This document shows positions 27,533 through 35,618 of a DNA stretch of 38,289 bases, in pieces. Positions within the stretch are counted from its first letter, which is position 1. Every line of letters begins with the position of its first letter. The notes under the pieces were generated by a model. That model was not told the origin of the DNA and searched no databases. It saw only the letters and a list, made by a program, of their open reading frames with translations. Origin of the DNA: Streptomyces sp. NRRL F-2664 (GTDB taxonomy: Bacteria > Actinomycetota > Actinomycetes > Streptomycetales > Streptomycetaceae); NCBI RefSeq assembly GCF_000719345.1, contig NZ_JOFX01000049.1, positions 1 to 38,289 on the forward strand, in the 5' to 3' direction. A program made the translations under genes and the position numbers.

Positions 27533-27860
27533 GGTCTGTCTCCTTCTTCGAATGCGTGCGTGTGCGTGCGTTGCGTCGCCGTGATGAGTCTGCGGCGGCG
27601 GGACCCGCGGCGCGCTGGTGCCCGTAGCCGTATCCAGCCGGGGGTTAACCCCACCCGCATCCCCCGGTTCGTAGGGTCCAGTTAAGGAGACGCCGAGGTG
27701 CCTGCACCTCCTCCGCCGGGAGGAAACAGCCCTGGCCCGTAGTGCGGAGAGACCCTTAGGGGTTGTCCGCCCTTCGGACGACCCGGCCTGAGGGATACCG
27801 TCCGCGAGGCGGCGATGAGAGGGTGTCCACCGCAACTACGTGCAAGGGGAAGGAATCTCG
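27533..27860. promoter_or_regulatory. 328-nt divergent control region of the ABC and MFS exporters
   Basis: No gene is supported. Structures seen are a GCGT-rich short repeat (about 27552-27578), a 7-bp dyad GAGGTGC-CT-GCACCTC (27695-27710) and a near-perfect 10-bp stem (27760-27769 with 27775-27784). A -10-like GATACC near 27794 lies about 65 nt upstream of the MFS start. The 27695 dyad is a plausible regulator operator shared by the two exporters. Individual promoters cannot be fixed by eye. Confidence 0.45.
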
Positions 27861-29681
27861 GTGCCGGCAGCGGACAGCACGGACGCGGGCCCGGACGGCA
27901 CACCCGCCGGACCTGCGGACGCCGCCCCCGGTGCCGCCGTTCCGGCCAACGACCCCGCCCCGGCCGGAGCCGGGAGCGCGGGCACGGACGCACCGCCCGC
28001 GGGCACGGTCGAGCCCTCCGTGGGCACGGTCGAGCCCTCCGCGGGCACGGACAGACCGTCCGCGGGCACGGTCGCACCCTCCGCGGGCACGGTCGCACCC
28101 TCCGCGGGCACGGTCGCACCCTCCGCGGGCACGGTCGCACCGCCCGCGGGCACGGGCAGCTGCGGCGGCGGGGCCACGGACCGGCCGGCGGGGCGCCCCG
28201 CGACCGCCGTGGTCGCCTCCCTGATGCTCGGCATGGCCCTCGTCGCCCTCGACAGCACCATCGTCGCCACCGCCGTCCCACAGATCGTCGGCGACCTGGG
28301 CGGCTTCTCCGTCTTCTCCTGGCTCTTCTCCGGCTACCTGCTCGCCGTCACCGTCACCCTGCCCGTCTACGGCAAGCTGTCCGACACCTTCGGCCGCAAG
28401 CCCGTCCTGCTCTTCGGCATCGGCCTCTTCCTCCTCGGCTCGCTGCTGTGCGCGGCCGCGTGGAACATGGCCGCCCTCATCGCCTTCCGCATCGTCCAGG
28501 GCCTGGGCGGCGGTGCCCTGCAGGGCACCGTCCAGACCCTGGCCGCCGACCTGTACCCGCTCAAGGAACGCCCGCGGATCCAGGCCCGCATGTCCGGCGT
28601 GTGGGCCACCTCGGCCGTCGCCGGCCCCGCCCTCGGCGGACTGCTCGCCTCCGCCGCGCACTGGCGGTGGATCTTCCTGATCAACCTGCCACTGGCCGCC
28701 GCCGCCCTGTGGATGATCACCCGCCACCTGACCGAGCCCGTACGCTCCCCCGGCCGCCGCGGCCCGGTCGACTGGGCCGGCGCCCTCGGCGTCTTCGGCT
28801 GCGGCGCACTGCTGCTCCTCGCACTCGTCCAGGGCGGGGTCGCCTGGCCCTGGCTGTCCGCCCCGTCGCTGGGCCTGCTGGCCGGCAGCGCCGTCCTGGC
28901 CGCCGTGGTGGTCCGGGTGGAACGCCGGGCGGAGGAACCGATCCTGCCCGGCTGGGTGTGGCGCCGGCGCACCATCGCCGCCGTCAACCTGGCCATGGCC
29001 GCGCTCGGCCTGCTGATGGTCGCCCCGATGGTCTTCATGCCCACGTACGCCCAGTCCGTCCTCGGCCTCGGTCCTGTCGGCGCCGGACTCGTCATGTCCG
29101 TGATGACCCTCAGCTGGCCCGTCACGGCCGCCCTCAGCCAGCACGTCTACCGGCGCATCGGCTTCCGCAACAGCGCCGTCGTCGGCATCGGCCTGGCCGC
29201 GCTGGTCCTGTACTCCTTCACCCTGCTCCCGCACCCCGCCCGGCCGTGGCAGCCGGCGCTGATCATGCTGCTGCTCGGCGCCGCACTCGGACTCTTCCAA
29301 CTGCCGCTGATCGTCGGGGTCCAGTCCACCGTGGGATGGGCCGAACGCGGCACCACCACCGCCTCGGTGCTCTTCTGCCGCCAGGTCGGCCAGAGCGTGG
29401 GCGCCGCCCTGCTCGCCGCCGTCGCCAACGCCACCATCGCCGCCCGCCTGGCGGACGCCCCCGTACCGGGCCTGCCGCGCCACCTCGACGACGTCGCCGA
29501 GGCCCTGGCACACCCGGGCCTGCTCCCCCCGTCCGCCGCCGACCACCTGCGCGCGGCCGTGGCCGCCGCCGTCGAGCACATCTTCCTCGGCGCGGCCGCC
29601 GCCGCCGTGACCGCCGCGCTCGTCCTCCTCCTGGTGGCACCCCGCCGCTTCCCGGTCCTCCCGGAACTGCGCGACGACTAG
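27861..29681 (+). CDS. MFS exporter, DHA2 (EmrB/QacA) family
   Basis: A 606-aa drug:proton antiporter with 14 predicted helices. Family marks are MALVALDSTIVATAVPQIVGDLGG in the first helix, WLFSGYLLAVTVTLPVYGKLSDTFGRKPVLL (motif A), RIVQGLGGGALQG, and VAGPALGGLLAS (motif C of exporters). It probably expels drugs or hydrophobic metabolites. Unusually, about 110 residues precede helix 1: an Ala/Gly/Pro-rich tail with eight heptad repeats of PSAGTVA type (residues 45-100), encoded by a 21-bp tandem repeat. The start is the GTG at 27861, with GGGGAAGGA 6 nt upstream; a GTG at 27840 has no such site. The neighbouring ABC exporter is divergent. Confidence 0.9.
   Translation: MPAADSTDAGPDGTPAGPADAAPGAAVPANDPAPAGAGSAGTDAPPAGTVEPSVGTVEPSAGTDRPSAGTVAPSAGTVAPSAGTVAPSAGTVAPPAGTGSCGGGATDRPAGRPATAVVASLMLGMALVALDSTIVATAVPQIVGDLGGFSVFSWLFSGYLLAVTVTLPVYGKLSDTFGRKPVLLFGIGLFLLGSLLCAAAWNMAALIAFRIVQGLGGGALQGTVQTLAADLYPLKERPRIQARMSGVWATSAVAGPALGGLLASAAHWRWIFLINLPLAAAALWMITRHLTEPVRSPGRRGPVDWAGALGVFGCGALLLLALVQGGVAWPWLSAPSLGLLAGSAVLAAVVVRVERRAEEPILPGWVWRRRTIAAVNLAMAALGLLMVAPMVFMPTYAQSVLGLGPVGAGLVMSVMTLSWPVTAALSQHVYRRIGFRNSAVVGIGLAALVLYSFTLLPHPARPWQPALIMLLLGAALGLFQLPLIVGVQSTVGWAERGTTTASVLFCRQVGQSVGAALLAAVANATIAARLADAPVPGLPRHLDDVAEALAHPGLLPPSAADHLRAAVAAAVEHIFLGAAAAAVTAALVLLLVAPRRFPVLPELRDD
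27993..28160 (+). repeat. 21-bp tandem repeat inside the MFS gene, eight units
   Basis: Eight in-frame 21-bp units encode P-[SP]-[AV]-G-T-x-x. Units 5-7 (28077-28139) are identical in bases and unit 4 differs from them by one base; the flanking units have drifted. Because the unit is a multiple of 3, copy-number change by slippage would lengthen or shorten the tail without breaking the frame. Confidence 0.9.
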
Positions 29682-29756
29682 AGCGTGGAGCCGCCTTGTC
29701 ATGGCCAGGGCAGTGGGCGACCCTCGTACGCAGCACCGTCATACGGGGGGAACACC

Positions 29757-30593
29757 ATGACATCCGCACTGTGCGCACTGCTGTTACTGGCCGCGCTCGC
29801 CGGCCCGATCTGCCTGCGCCTGCGCCGCAACCCGGCCCTCATCACCGGCCGCGACGGACGGCTCTCCACCTCCACGGCCCTCGCCCTGGCCTGGACGGTG
29901 GTCCTGGTCTGGCTCCTGCTCGCCGTCCTGGGCCACGGGTTCACCGCGGGCGGCGGAGTGGCGTACTTCCGCGGCACCGACGGCCCCCTGTCCAACCTGA
30001 CGACGGTGTACCTCCCGCTGCTGGGCGGCCCGTACGTGGCACTGATCGCCGCCAAGACCGTCGTCGGCCTGCGCGTGGAACACGGCAGCCTGGCCAAACC
30101 GCCCGCCGCGCCGACCCCGACGGGCCGACGCCCGCTGCGGGAGCTCATCGCGAACGACAGCGGACGCACCGACCTCGTCGACCTCCAGTACGTCACGCTC
30201 AGCGCGGTCACGATGCTCTACGTCGTCCTCTTCTTCCTCGCCGACGTGGGCACCGGCCTGCCCCGCCTGCCGGAGGAGATATGGGCCCTGACGGGCGCCC
30301 CGGCAGGCGCCTACCTCGTCAACAAGTTCGCCACCCGCGCCAACCCGGTGATCACCGGCGCCGCGGTGTCCGGCGGCCACGTCACCGTCGAGGGCGGCGG
30401 CTTCGCGGACGCCCGCCTCACCGTCGACGGCACCACGGTCCCCGCCCTGGCCGACCCCCTGACCGGCACCCTGACCGCCCCCCTCCCGCCCGGCTCCCAC
30501 CCCCCGCTCACCCTGGTGGTGACCTCCCGCGGCCTGCGCAGCGACCCGTACTGCTACGAGGCCCCCGCGATCCCGGCCCAGCGGACCACATGA
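29757..30593 (+). CDS. Membrane protein with C-terminal IPT/TIG-like domain
   Basis: A 278-aa protein of no certain family. Helices are visible at about 2-18, 39-63 (TALALAWTVVLVWLLLAVLGHGF) and 145-165 (YVTLSAVTMLYVVLFFLADV). The segment before the third helix (about 85-145) is hydrophilic. The C-terminal 75 residues (GAAVSGGHVTVEGGGFADAR, then LTVDGTTVPAL) read like a small immunoglobulin-type IPT/TIG fold, with the GGGF turn and alternating beta pattern. The ATG at 29757 has GGGGGGAA about 6 nt upstream. Its stop overlaps the next gene by 4 nt (ATGA), so the two are coupled. The role is unknown. Confidence 0.75.
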   Translation: MTSALCALLLLAALAGPICLRLRRNPALITGRDGRLSTSTALALAWTVVLVWLLLAVLGHGFTAGGGVAYFRGTDGPLSNLTTVYLPLLGGPYVALIAAKTVVGLRVEHGSLAKPPAAPTPTGRRPLRELIANDSGRTDLVDLQYVTLSAVTMLYVVLFFLADVGTGLPRLPEEIWALTGAPAGAYLVNKFATRANPVITGAAVSGGHVTVEGGGFADARLTVDGTTVPALADPLTGTLTAPLPPGSHPPLTLVVTSRGLRSDPYCYEAPAIPAQRTT

Positions 30594-30958
30594 GCGTGAC
30601 GCCGACCTGGCGCGCACCCCGGTCCGTCTGGACGGCGCCCGCCCACACCCGCGCACCGCACGCCGAGATCGCCACGCCCCTCGGCACGTACACGCTCTTC
30701 CGGCAGCCCGGCCGACGCCTCACCGCCACCGCGAAGGCCGAGGCGTGGGAGCCGGGTGGGCGGTCCCTGTCCTTCACGGTGCACCGCCTCCACCGGCACC
30801 TGCTCCGTCGAACGGCCGACACGACGGCGGTCGTCTCACGCACCCGCGGCGGCAGATGGGAGGCGCGCACCCTCGACCGGGGCGAGACGGCCCTCGTGTG
30901 CCTCGTCACCGTCGCAGGCCTCGACCGGCTCCTCGACTCCCCCCTCCGGGACCTCTGA
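30590..30958 (+). CDS. Hypothetical protein, 122 aa
   Basis: A small, Arg/Thr-rich soluble protein with no recognised domain. It starts by ATGA overlap with the IPT/TIG-like membrane protein, so it is read as the second gene of that pair. The pattern of short strands (IATPLGTYTLFRQPGRRLTATAKAE, SLSFTVHRLHRHLLRR, TAVVSRTRGGRWEARTLDRGETALVCLVTVAGLDRLLDS) suggests a beta-rich fold ending in a helix. No signal peptide or membrane segment is present. The G/C-rich third positions support coding. Confidence 0.6.
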   Translation: MSVTPTWRAPRSVWTAPAHTRAPHAEIATPLGTYTLFRQPGRRLTATAKAEAWEPGGRSLSFTVHRLHRHLLRRTADTTAVVSRTRGGRWEARTLDRGETALVCLVTVAGLDRLLDSPLRDL

Positions 30959-30962
30959 GCTC

Positions 30963-31504
30963 TCAGTCGCCCTTGTGGCGGGCGTAGTGGCGGGCCACGC
31001 GGGCGCGGTTGCCGCAGACGCCGGCCACGCACCAGCGGCGGCGCGGGTGGGCGGGGAGGAACAGCAGCACGCAGTCGGACGCTTCGCACTCCCGCACCCG
31101 GCCGACCCTCGGGTCCGTCAGCAATGCCGGTACGCGTCAGCCAGTTCGGCCGCGAGCCGCGGGGCCGGCTCCGCATGCCTGGACACCGCAGCCTCAGGGT
31201 CCGCCTCCTCGCTCCAGGCCGGCACCCGGTGGCACGGCGCCCCGGCCAGGGCCCCGTTCAGCACGCGCAGCGCCTCCGCCGGCGGCCGCTCGCCACGCCG
31301 TACGGCATCGAGCGCCGCACGCGCCGCCTCCCGTACGGCCCGAACGGCGGCCACCTCGTCCTCGCCCACGGCGTCGACGGCGGTCAGCCGCCCCGCCTGC
31401 TCCGCGAGCCGGGCACCGAGTCCGGCGGGAGCGGCTACCAGATCGCCCTCTGCGGTCCGGGTGTTCAACAGGTCGAGGGCGAGGTGCTCACCGAGCTCAT
31501 GGAC
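30963..31504 (-). pseudogene. CGNR zinc-finger (ABATE-domain) regulator, frameshifted and lacking its start
   Basis: The minus strand encodes an ABATE/CGNR transcription regulator in two frames. Frame one carries LGEHLALDLLNTRTAEGDL through LAAELADAYRHC and stops near 31118. Frame two continues ALLTDPRVGRVRECEASDCVLLF followed by RRRWCVAGVCGNR and the end VARHYARHKGD, with stop at 30963. The zinc-finger motif C-x4-C...WC-x4-CGNR is intact. Adding one base at about 31127-31130 would rejoin the frames. No start codon with a ribosome-binding site lies just before LGEHLALDLLNT: the codon there is GTC, and the in-frame start-like codons further upstream lie over antisense hydrolase sequence. The gene is therefore decayed, unless the frameshift is an assembly error. 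Confidence 0.8.
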
Positions 31505-31510
31505 GCCTCG

Positions 31511-31856
31511 GCGACACCGCCCACCGCCTGATCGCCCCGACCTCCCCGGCTTCGGACACACCACGACGCCCCCCGGGTTCAACCCACACCTTCGACCGGC
31601 TCGCCGACGTCGTCGAGGGCTTCAACTTCGCCCACTACCCGGCCTGGTAGGCGCGGCTGCGCCGATCCCGCACGCCCGTCCTGGTCGTCCGGGGAGCCGG
31701 CGACCCCTTCTTCACCCCGGCGGGCGCAGGCCTACCTCCGCGACGCCCCCGACGCCGAGGTCCACATCTTCGACGACGCGGGCCACTTTCGCTCTAGAGA
31801 CCCACCTTCCGCGGATCGCCCCACTGATCGCAGACTTCCTCACGAAGATGCCGTAA
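31511..31856 (+). pseudogene. Alpha/beta-hydrolase remnant
   Basis: Pieces of an epoxide-hydrolase-type alpha/beta hydrolase can be read in changing frames: LGDTAHRLIAP, DLPGFGHTTTPPGF, THTFDRLADVVEGF, YPAW followed by a TAG stop, then VLVVRGAGDPFFTPAG, QAYLRDAPDAEVHIFDDAGHF, and ALETHLPRIAPLIADFL to a TAA at 31854. Frame changes occur near 31534, 31581, 31727 and 31790. The nucleophile-elbow region between VEGF and YPAW is missing. The first part of the protein (about 50 residues with the oxyanion HG motif) is also absent. It cannot encode an active enzyme. Confidence 0.82.
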
Positions 31857-32110
31857 GCAGCGGAAACGGCAGAGCGGTGCGACCTGCCGGCAACGGGACG
31901 GCGCCAACAGCCCGACACGGCCCGGGCAAGGCCACAGCCCTGCCACGGCAGAGGCACCGCAACCAACGGCCCGGCCAGGGCAAGGGCACCGCCGACGCCC
32001 GGCCAGGGCAAGGAAAGCGCAAGGGGCACCGCCAACCCACAGCCCGACTGAGCCGGGCCGCCAGGCCGAGCCGGGCCGGGCCGGCGAAGGGCCAGGCGGA
32101 ACCACCGGCC
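31857..32110. other. Gene-free spacer with short direct repeats
   Basis: No gene is supported. CCCGGCCAGGGCAAGG occurs twice (31970-31985 and 31998-32013) with a degenerate copy near 31921. GCCGGGCC-type units recur at 32053-32085. This looks like decayed, repeat-rich sequence between the hydrolase remnant and the coiled-coil gene. Confidence 0.5.
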
Positions 32111-32983
32111 TCAGCCCTCCGCAGGAGCCCGCCCCGTCAGCGTCGACAGACTCGCCCGCACATGCGCCATGTGCGCCCGCATCTCCTCCTGCGCCTCCGC
32201 ATGCTCCCGCAACACCCGCTCCGTCTCCCGCGCGATCCGCTCCTGAGCCACCCTCGCCTGCGCCAGCAGCTCCGCAGCCCGCGCCTCCGCGTCCTCCTGA
32301 CCGTGCCGCGCCGCCTCCTCCGCCTCCGCGTACCCCCGCCGCGCCTCCGCCAGCCCGGCCTCCGCGTACCGCTGCGACTGCGCCCACCGCGCGTCCGCCT
32401 CCGCCTCCCGCCCGGCGAGCTCCCGCCCGGCCGCCTCCCAGCGCTCCCCCTGCTCCCGTTCCCGCTGCTCCCGCTCCGCTTCGGCCCGCCGCCGCACCTG
32501 CTCCAGCACCGCCGCCGCGTCCGCCCGCCACGCGGCCGCGTCCTCGTGCGCCCCCGCCCGCAGGTCGTCCGCCTCCCGCTGCGCCCGCAGCAGCCCCTGC
32601 CGCGCCCGGACCTCGGTCTGCTCCCGCACCGCGTCCGCGTCGCCGCGCGCCAGTTCGGCCACCCGCTCGGCCCGCGCCCCGGCCGCGTCCAGCGTCTCGG
32701 ACGCGTCCGCCCGCGCCTGCGCACGAACCGACTCCGCCTCCTCCTGCGCGAGCAGCAGGATCCGCCGCGCCCGCTCGCCCAGCTCGTCGTAGGTCTGCGG
32801 AGGGAGCCCGGCCACCACCTCACGCAGCCGCGCCGCCTCCGCCTCCATCTGCTTGGCCAGGACCGTCAGCCGCGCCACCCGCTCCCAGGCCTCGTCACGG
32901 CTCCCGGAGAGCCGGGCGAGATACCGGTCGACCTCTTCGATGCGGTAGCCGCGACCACGCACGGTCGCCATGGGTGCACTCAT
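32111..32983 (-). CDS. DivIVA-like coiled-coil protein
   Basis: A 290-aa protein, almost all predicted coiled coil (Ala/Glu/Arg heptads from about 25 to 285, e.g. ARRILLLAQEEAESVRAQARADA). The head MATVRGRGYRIEEVDRYLARLS resembles the N-terminal DivIVA/Wag31 lobe (…GYxxxEVDxFL…), and such Streptomyces proteins are often labelled 'cellulose-binding' without proof. A cytoskeletal or polar-scaffold role, as for Scy or FilP, is a reasonable inference. The ATG at 32983 fits the N-terminus; only a weak AGG precedes it. It lies 153 nt downstream of the SUKH-4 fusion gene, same strand. Confidence 0.75.
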   Translation of the reverse strand: MSAPMATVRGRGYRIEEVDRYLARLSGSRDEAWERVARLTVLAKQMEAEAARLREVVAGLPPQTYDELGERARRILLLAQEEAESVRAQARADASETLDAAGARAERVAELARGDADAVREQTEVRARQGLLRAQREADDLRAGAHEDAAAWRADAAAVLEQVRRRAEAEREQREREQGERWEAAGRELAGREAEADARWAQSQRYAEAGLAEARRGYAEAEEAARHGQEDAEARAAELLAQARVAQERIARETERVLREHAEAQEEMRAHMAHVRASLSTLTGRAPAEG

Positions 32984-33136
32984 CCTGGATGCGCCTCTCT
33001 CGCGGGGATTCCCGTCAAGGATGCGCCCTTTGACCCCGGAAGCCCGAATGGCCGGGCCGAGACCCCCTCCGAGGGTCACGACCCGGCCACTGCCGCTCAC
33101 GCCACGATCAGCGCGGCACGTCGCACCGGACGGCCA

Positions 33137-35611
33137 TCACAGCAACCCGTCCCACATCTGCTCCAGCAGCACCGACCACCAGCTCTCCGGCGAGGCCAGC
33201 GCGGCACTGTCCAGCCCCGCAAGGTTCGCCTGGAAATCGACGGTCCAGCGGCCCGCCTGCTCCGGCGTCAGATGCTGACGCAAGCGCCACATGTGACCCA
33301 GCATCGCCATCGAGCGCGCGAACTGCGGCAGGCTCGAATTGACGAACTGCGGCGGCACCGGAGCACCCCCCGGACCCGCCTCCACCGGCACCGCCACGAT
33401 GTGCGCGGTCCCGTACTGCACGCACAGCGCCTTGCCGAAGTCGCTGCCGATCACCAGGTACGAGCCCGCGTCCGACGCCGGCTGCACCTGCCGCTGCGCC
33501 GCCAGCTCGGCCAGCGTCGGCACCGGCTGCCCCGGCACCGCCTGCGCCCAGAAGAACGGCCCGAAATCGACCGGCAGGCCGGCCCACATCAGCGTCTGCG
33601 CCACGATGTCCGGCACGCCCTGACGGGACACCGCCCGCTGGTCGAACCGGAACACGCCCTGCGGCCCGAACGCCGCCGCCAGCTCCTGCCCGATCGCGTC
33701 CAGCGGGATCGCCGGCTGCAGCGGAACCTGCGGCAGCGGTGCACGCACCGGCGCCGGACGCGCCGGACCGTCGGCCACCTGGTGCAGCTCGCCCTGGTGG
33801 GTGAGCAGATGCCGCATGCCCTGCTGCCGGCCCGCGTGGTCCTTCCCGTACGGAGCCACGCTCGTGATCCGCACCTGCGGCCACGTCTCCCGGATCATCC
33901 GGGCGCAGTAACCGCCGGGCAGTTCACAGGACTCCAGCTCGGTGTGCAGCTCCAGCACCTGCTGCGGGGGCACGTTCATCGCGCGCAGCTCGTAGAGGAT
34001 CTGCCACTCCGGGTGCGGTGTACCGGGCGCCGAGCGGCGGATGAGCTGCTGCTCGGAGCCGTCGGGAGCGCGGTAGCGCAGCACCGCCTGGTAGCCGGGG
34101 CCGACCGTGGGCGCACCCGACGGGGCCTGCGGCTGCGCCGCGGGCCCGCCGGGCGGCGGACCGGGCGGACCGGGCGGCTGCGGTACGCCGGGACCCGCGA
34201 GCATCGTCGCGGCATGGTCGAGCCCGCCACCGGCAGCCCCCGGAGTCCCGGGAGCCCCCGGCGGGCCGGGCGGCTGCGGTACGCCGGGACCCGCGAGCAT
34301 GGTCGCTGCGTGATGGGCGCCGCCACCGGGGGCCCCGGGCGGACCCGGCGGACCGGGCGGCTGCGGCGCACCCGCACCCGGAGCACTCGGCGGACCCGGA
34401 GGCGCCGGCGGCTGCCCCACGACCGCCGGACCCGCCAACATCGTCGCCGCATGATCGAGCCCACGCCCCAACGACCCCGGAGCCCCGGGCGGACCCGGCG
34501 GACCCGGAGGCTGCGGCGCACCCGCCCCCGGAGCACCCGGCGGACCCGGAGGCGCCGGCGGCTGCCCCACGACGGCCGGACCCGCCAACATCGTCGCCGC
34601 ATGATCGAGCCCGCCACCGGAAGGGCCGGGCGGCGTGGACGGCTGCCCCGCACCCGGAGCCCCCGTGGCGCCCGGCCGCGAGACCTGGGCCCTGCTGGTC
34701 GGCGCGTCCGCGAGGTCCTGCGGCGAGGACCCCAGGGCGGGCACGACGGCGGTCCTCGGCAGCTGGCTGCCACCGGGCATCAGCGTCGTCTTCGCCTCGG
34801 AAGCCACGCCGGGGGTCGACGGCGCGTCCTCCAGGTCCGAACCGGACAGCGGCGGCGCGAACACGGTCGCCGGCAGCGGTACGGACGCATCGTCCGTACC
34901 GGAGTTCACATCGGTGCCCGCCCACGGCGTGGCCCCGGTCGGCACGGCGGCCCCGGGAGTCGCCGGAACCCCGTCGTTGGCCGTCGGCTCGTACGGGATC
35001 TCCCCGCCCCGCCGCAACGGCACCGCATCCGCGGCACCGGGCACCTCGACCGGACCGGAATCCGCCGAAGCCGAAGCCGAAGCACCGCCCGCGCCCGTGT
35101 CCGAGTCCGAGGGCGAGCCCCCGCCCGACTCCGCCCGCGAGCCCGGGTCAGCACCGGCAGCGGCATCCGCCCGCGCCTGCACACCCGACGCCGACGCGGA
35201 GGCCGAGGCCCCGGCCCCGCCCGCCGCACGCGGAATCCCGGCCCGGTCCGCAGCCTCCTGCAGCCACTCCGGCGGACTCAGCATGAACGACGTCTGCTCC
35301 GAGTCGATCCGCGGCGGCGGCACCGACGCCTCCACCGCCGGCGCCGCAGCCGCGGCACCGTACTCCTCCTCGTAGCGGCGGATCACCTCACCCACCGGCA
35401 GGCCGGGCCACAGCGTCACCTCACCGCTGTCCCGGGCGATGACCAGCCGCTGCCGACCGCCCCCCGACACCGGACCCGCCGCACGGTCCTCCGCCCACAC
35501 CACGAACCCGAGCCCGAACTCCCGCACCCGCACCTCCCGGTGCTGGTAGGCGGGCACGTCTCCGTTGATCCACTCCTCGGCGCGCTCCTGCGCCTGCGCA
35601 AACGTCACCAT
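33137..35611 (-). CDS. Toxin/immunity-type fusion: YrhB-like + repeat linker + deaminase-like + SUKH-4
   Basis: An 824-aa protein. Residues 1-90 (VTFAQAQERAEEWINGDVP ... RLVIARDSGEVTLWPGLPVGEVIRRYEEEYG) look like a YrhB/Imm35-type immunity domain. Residues about 90-500 are low-complexity: Ala/Ser/Pro, then collagen-like PPGPPGAPG runs containing four copies of an AATMLAGP peptide. Residues 507-615 resemble an XOO_2897-type nucleic-acid/nucleotide deaminase, with H556-T-E558 and C562...C569 as candidate zinc and catalytic residues; C-x6-C replaces the usual C-x2-C. The end (about 640-824, SYLVIGSDFGKALCVQYG ... SWWSVLLEQMWDGLL) is a SUKH-4 immunity-type domain. No signal peptide is present. 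The ATG at 35611 has GAGGGG upstream, 7 nt from the stop of the upstream gene. Domain names are from memory, not a search. Confidence 0.72.
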   Translation of the reverse strand: MVTFAQAQERAEEWINGDVPAYQHREVRVREFGLGFVVWAEDRAAGPVSGGGRQRLVIARDSGEVTLWPGLPVGEVIRRYEEEYGAAAAAPAVEASVPPPRIDSEQTSFMLSPPEWLQEAADRAGIPRAAGGAGASASASASGVQARADAAAGADPGSRAESGGGSPSDSDTGAGGASASASADSGPVEVPGAADAVPLRRGGEIPYEPTANDGVPATPGAAVPTGATPWAGTDVNSGTDDASVPLPATVFAPPLSGSDLEDAPSTPGVASEAKTTLMPGGSQLPRTAVVPALGSSPQDLADAPTSRAQVSRPGATGAPGAGQPSTPPGPSGGGLDHAATMLAGPAVVGQPPAPPGPPGAPGAGAPQPPGPPGPPGAPGSLGRGLDHAATMLAGPAVVGQPPAPPGPPSAPGAGAPQPPGPPGPPGAPGGGAHHAATMLAGPGVPQPPGPPGAPGTPGAAGGGLDHAATMLAGPGVPQPPGPPGPPPGGPAAQPQAPSGAPTVGPGYQAVLRYRAPDGSEQQLIRRSAPGTPHPEWQILYELRAMNVPPQQVLELHTELESCELPGGYCARMIRETWPQVRITSVAPYGKDHAGRQQGMRHLLTHQGELHQVADGPARPAPVRAPLPQVPLQPAIPLDAIGQELAAAFGPQGVFRFDQRAVSRQGVPDIVAQTLMWAGLPVDFGPFFWAQAVPGQPVPTLAELAAQRQVQPASDAGSYLVIGSDFGKALCVQYGTAHIVAVPVEAGPGGAPVPPQFVNSSLPQFARSMAMLGHMWRLRQHLTPEQAGRWTVDFQANLAGLDSAALASPESWWSVLLEQMWDGLL
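34332..34617. repeat. 150-bp direct repeat in the fusion-protein linker
   Basis: Bases 34332-34467 recur at 34482-34617 with only a few differences, a 150-bp period equal to 50 codons. Each unit encodes a collagen-like stretch and one GLDHAATMLAGP-type peptide or its neighbour. Shorter degenerate copies at about 34170-34320 extend the array. The in-frame period allows length change without frameshift. Confidence 0.85.
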
Positions 35612-35618
35612 CGCGCCG

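Noticed and set aside
27993..28160. 21-bp direct repeats as iterons or an origin
   Set aside because: They keep the reading frame of the MFS gene, and no replication gene or A+T-rich region is next to them.
27815..29681. A second plus-strand frame through the MFS gene, open to 30958
   Set aside because: The MFS frame carries all family motifs and a ribosome-binding site. Only the last 122 codons of this other frame (30590-30958) are supported as a gene.
34170..34650. Regularly spaced repeats that could suggest a CRISPR array
   Set aside because: The repeats are in-frame coding sequence with a 150-bp period, are not palindromic, and have no unique spacers or cas genes nearby.
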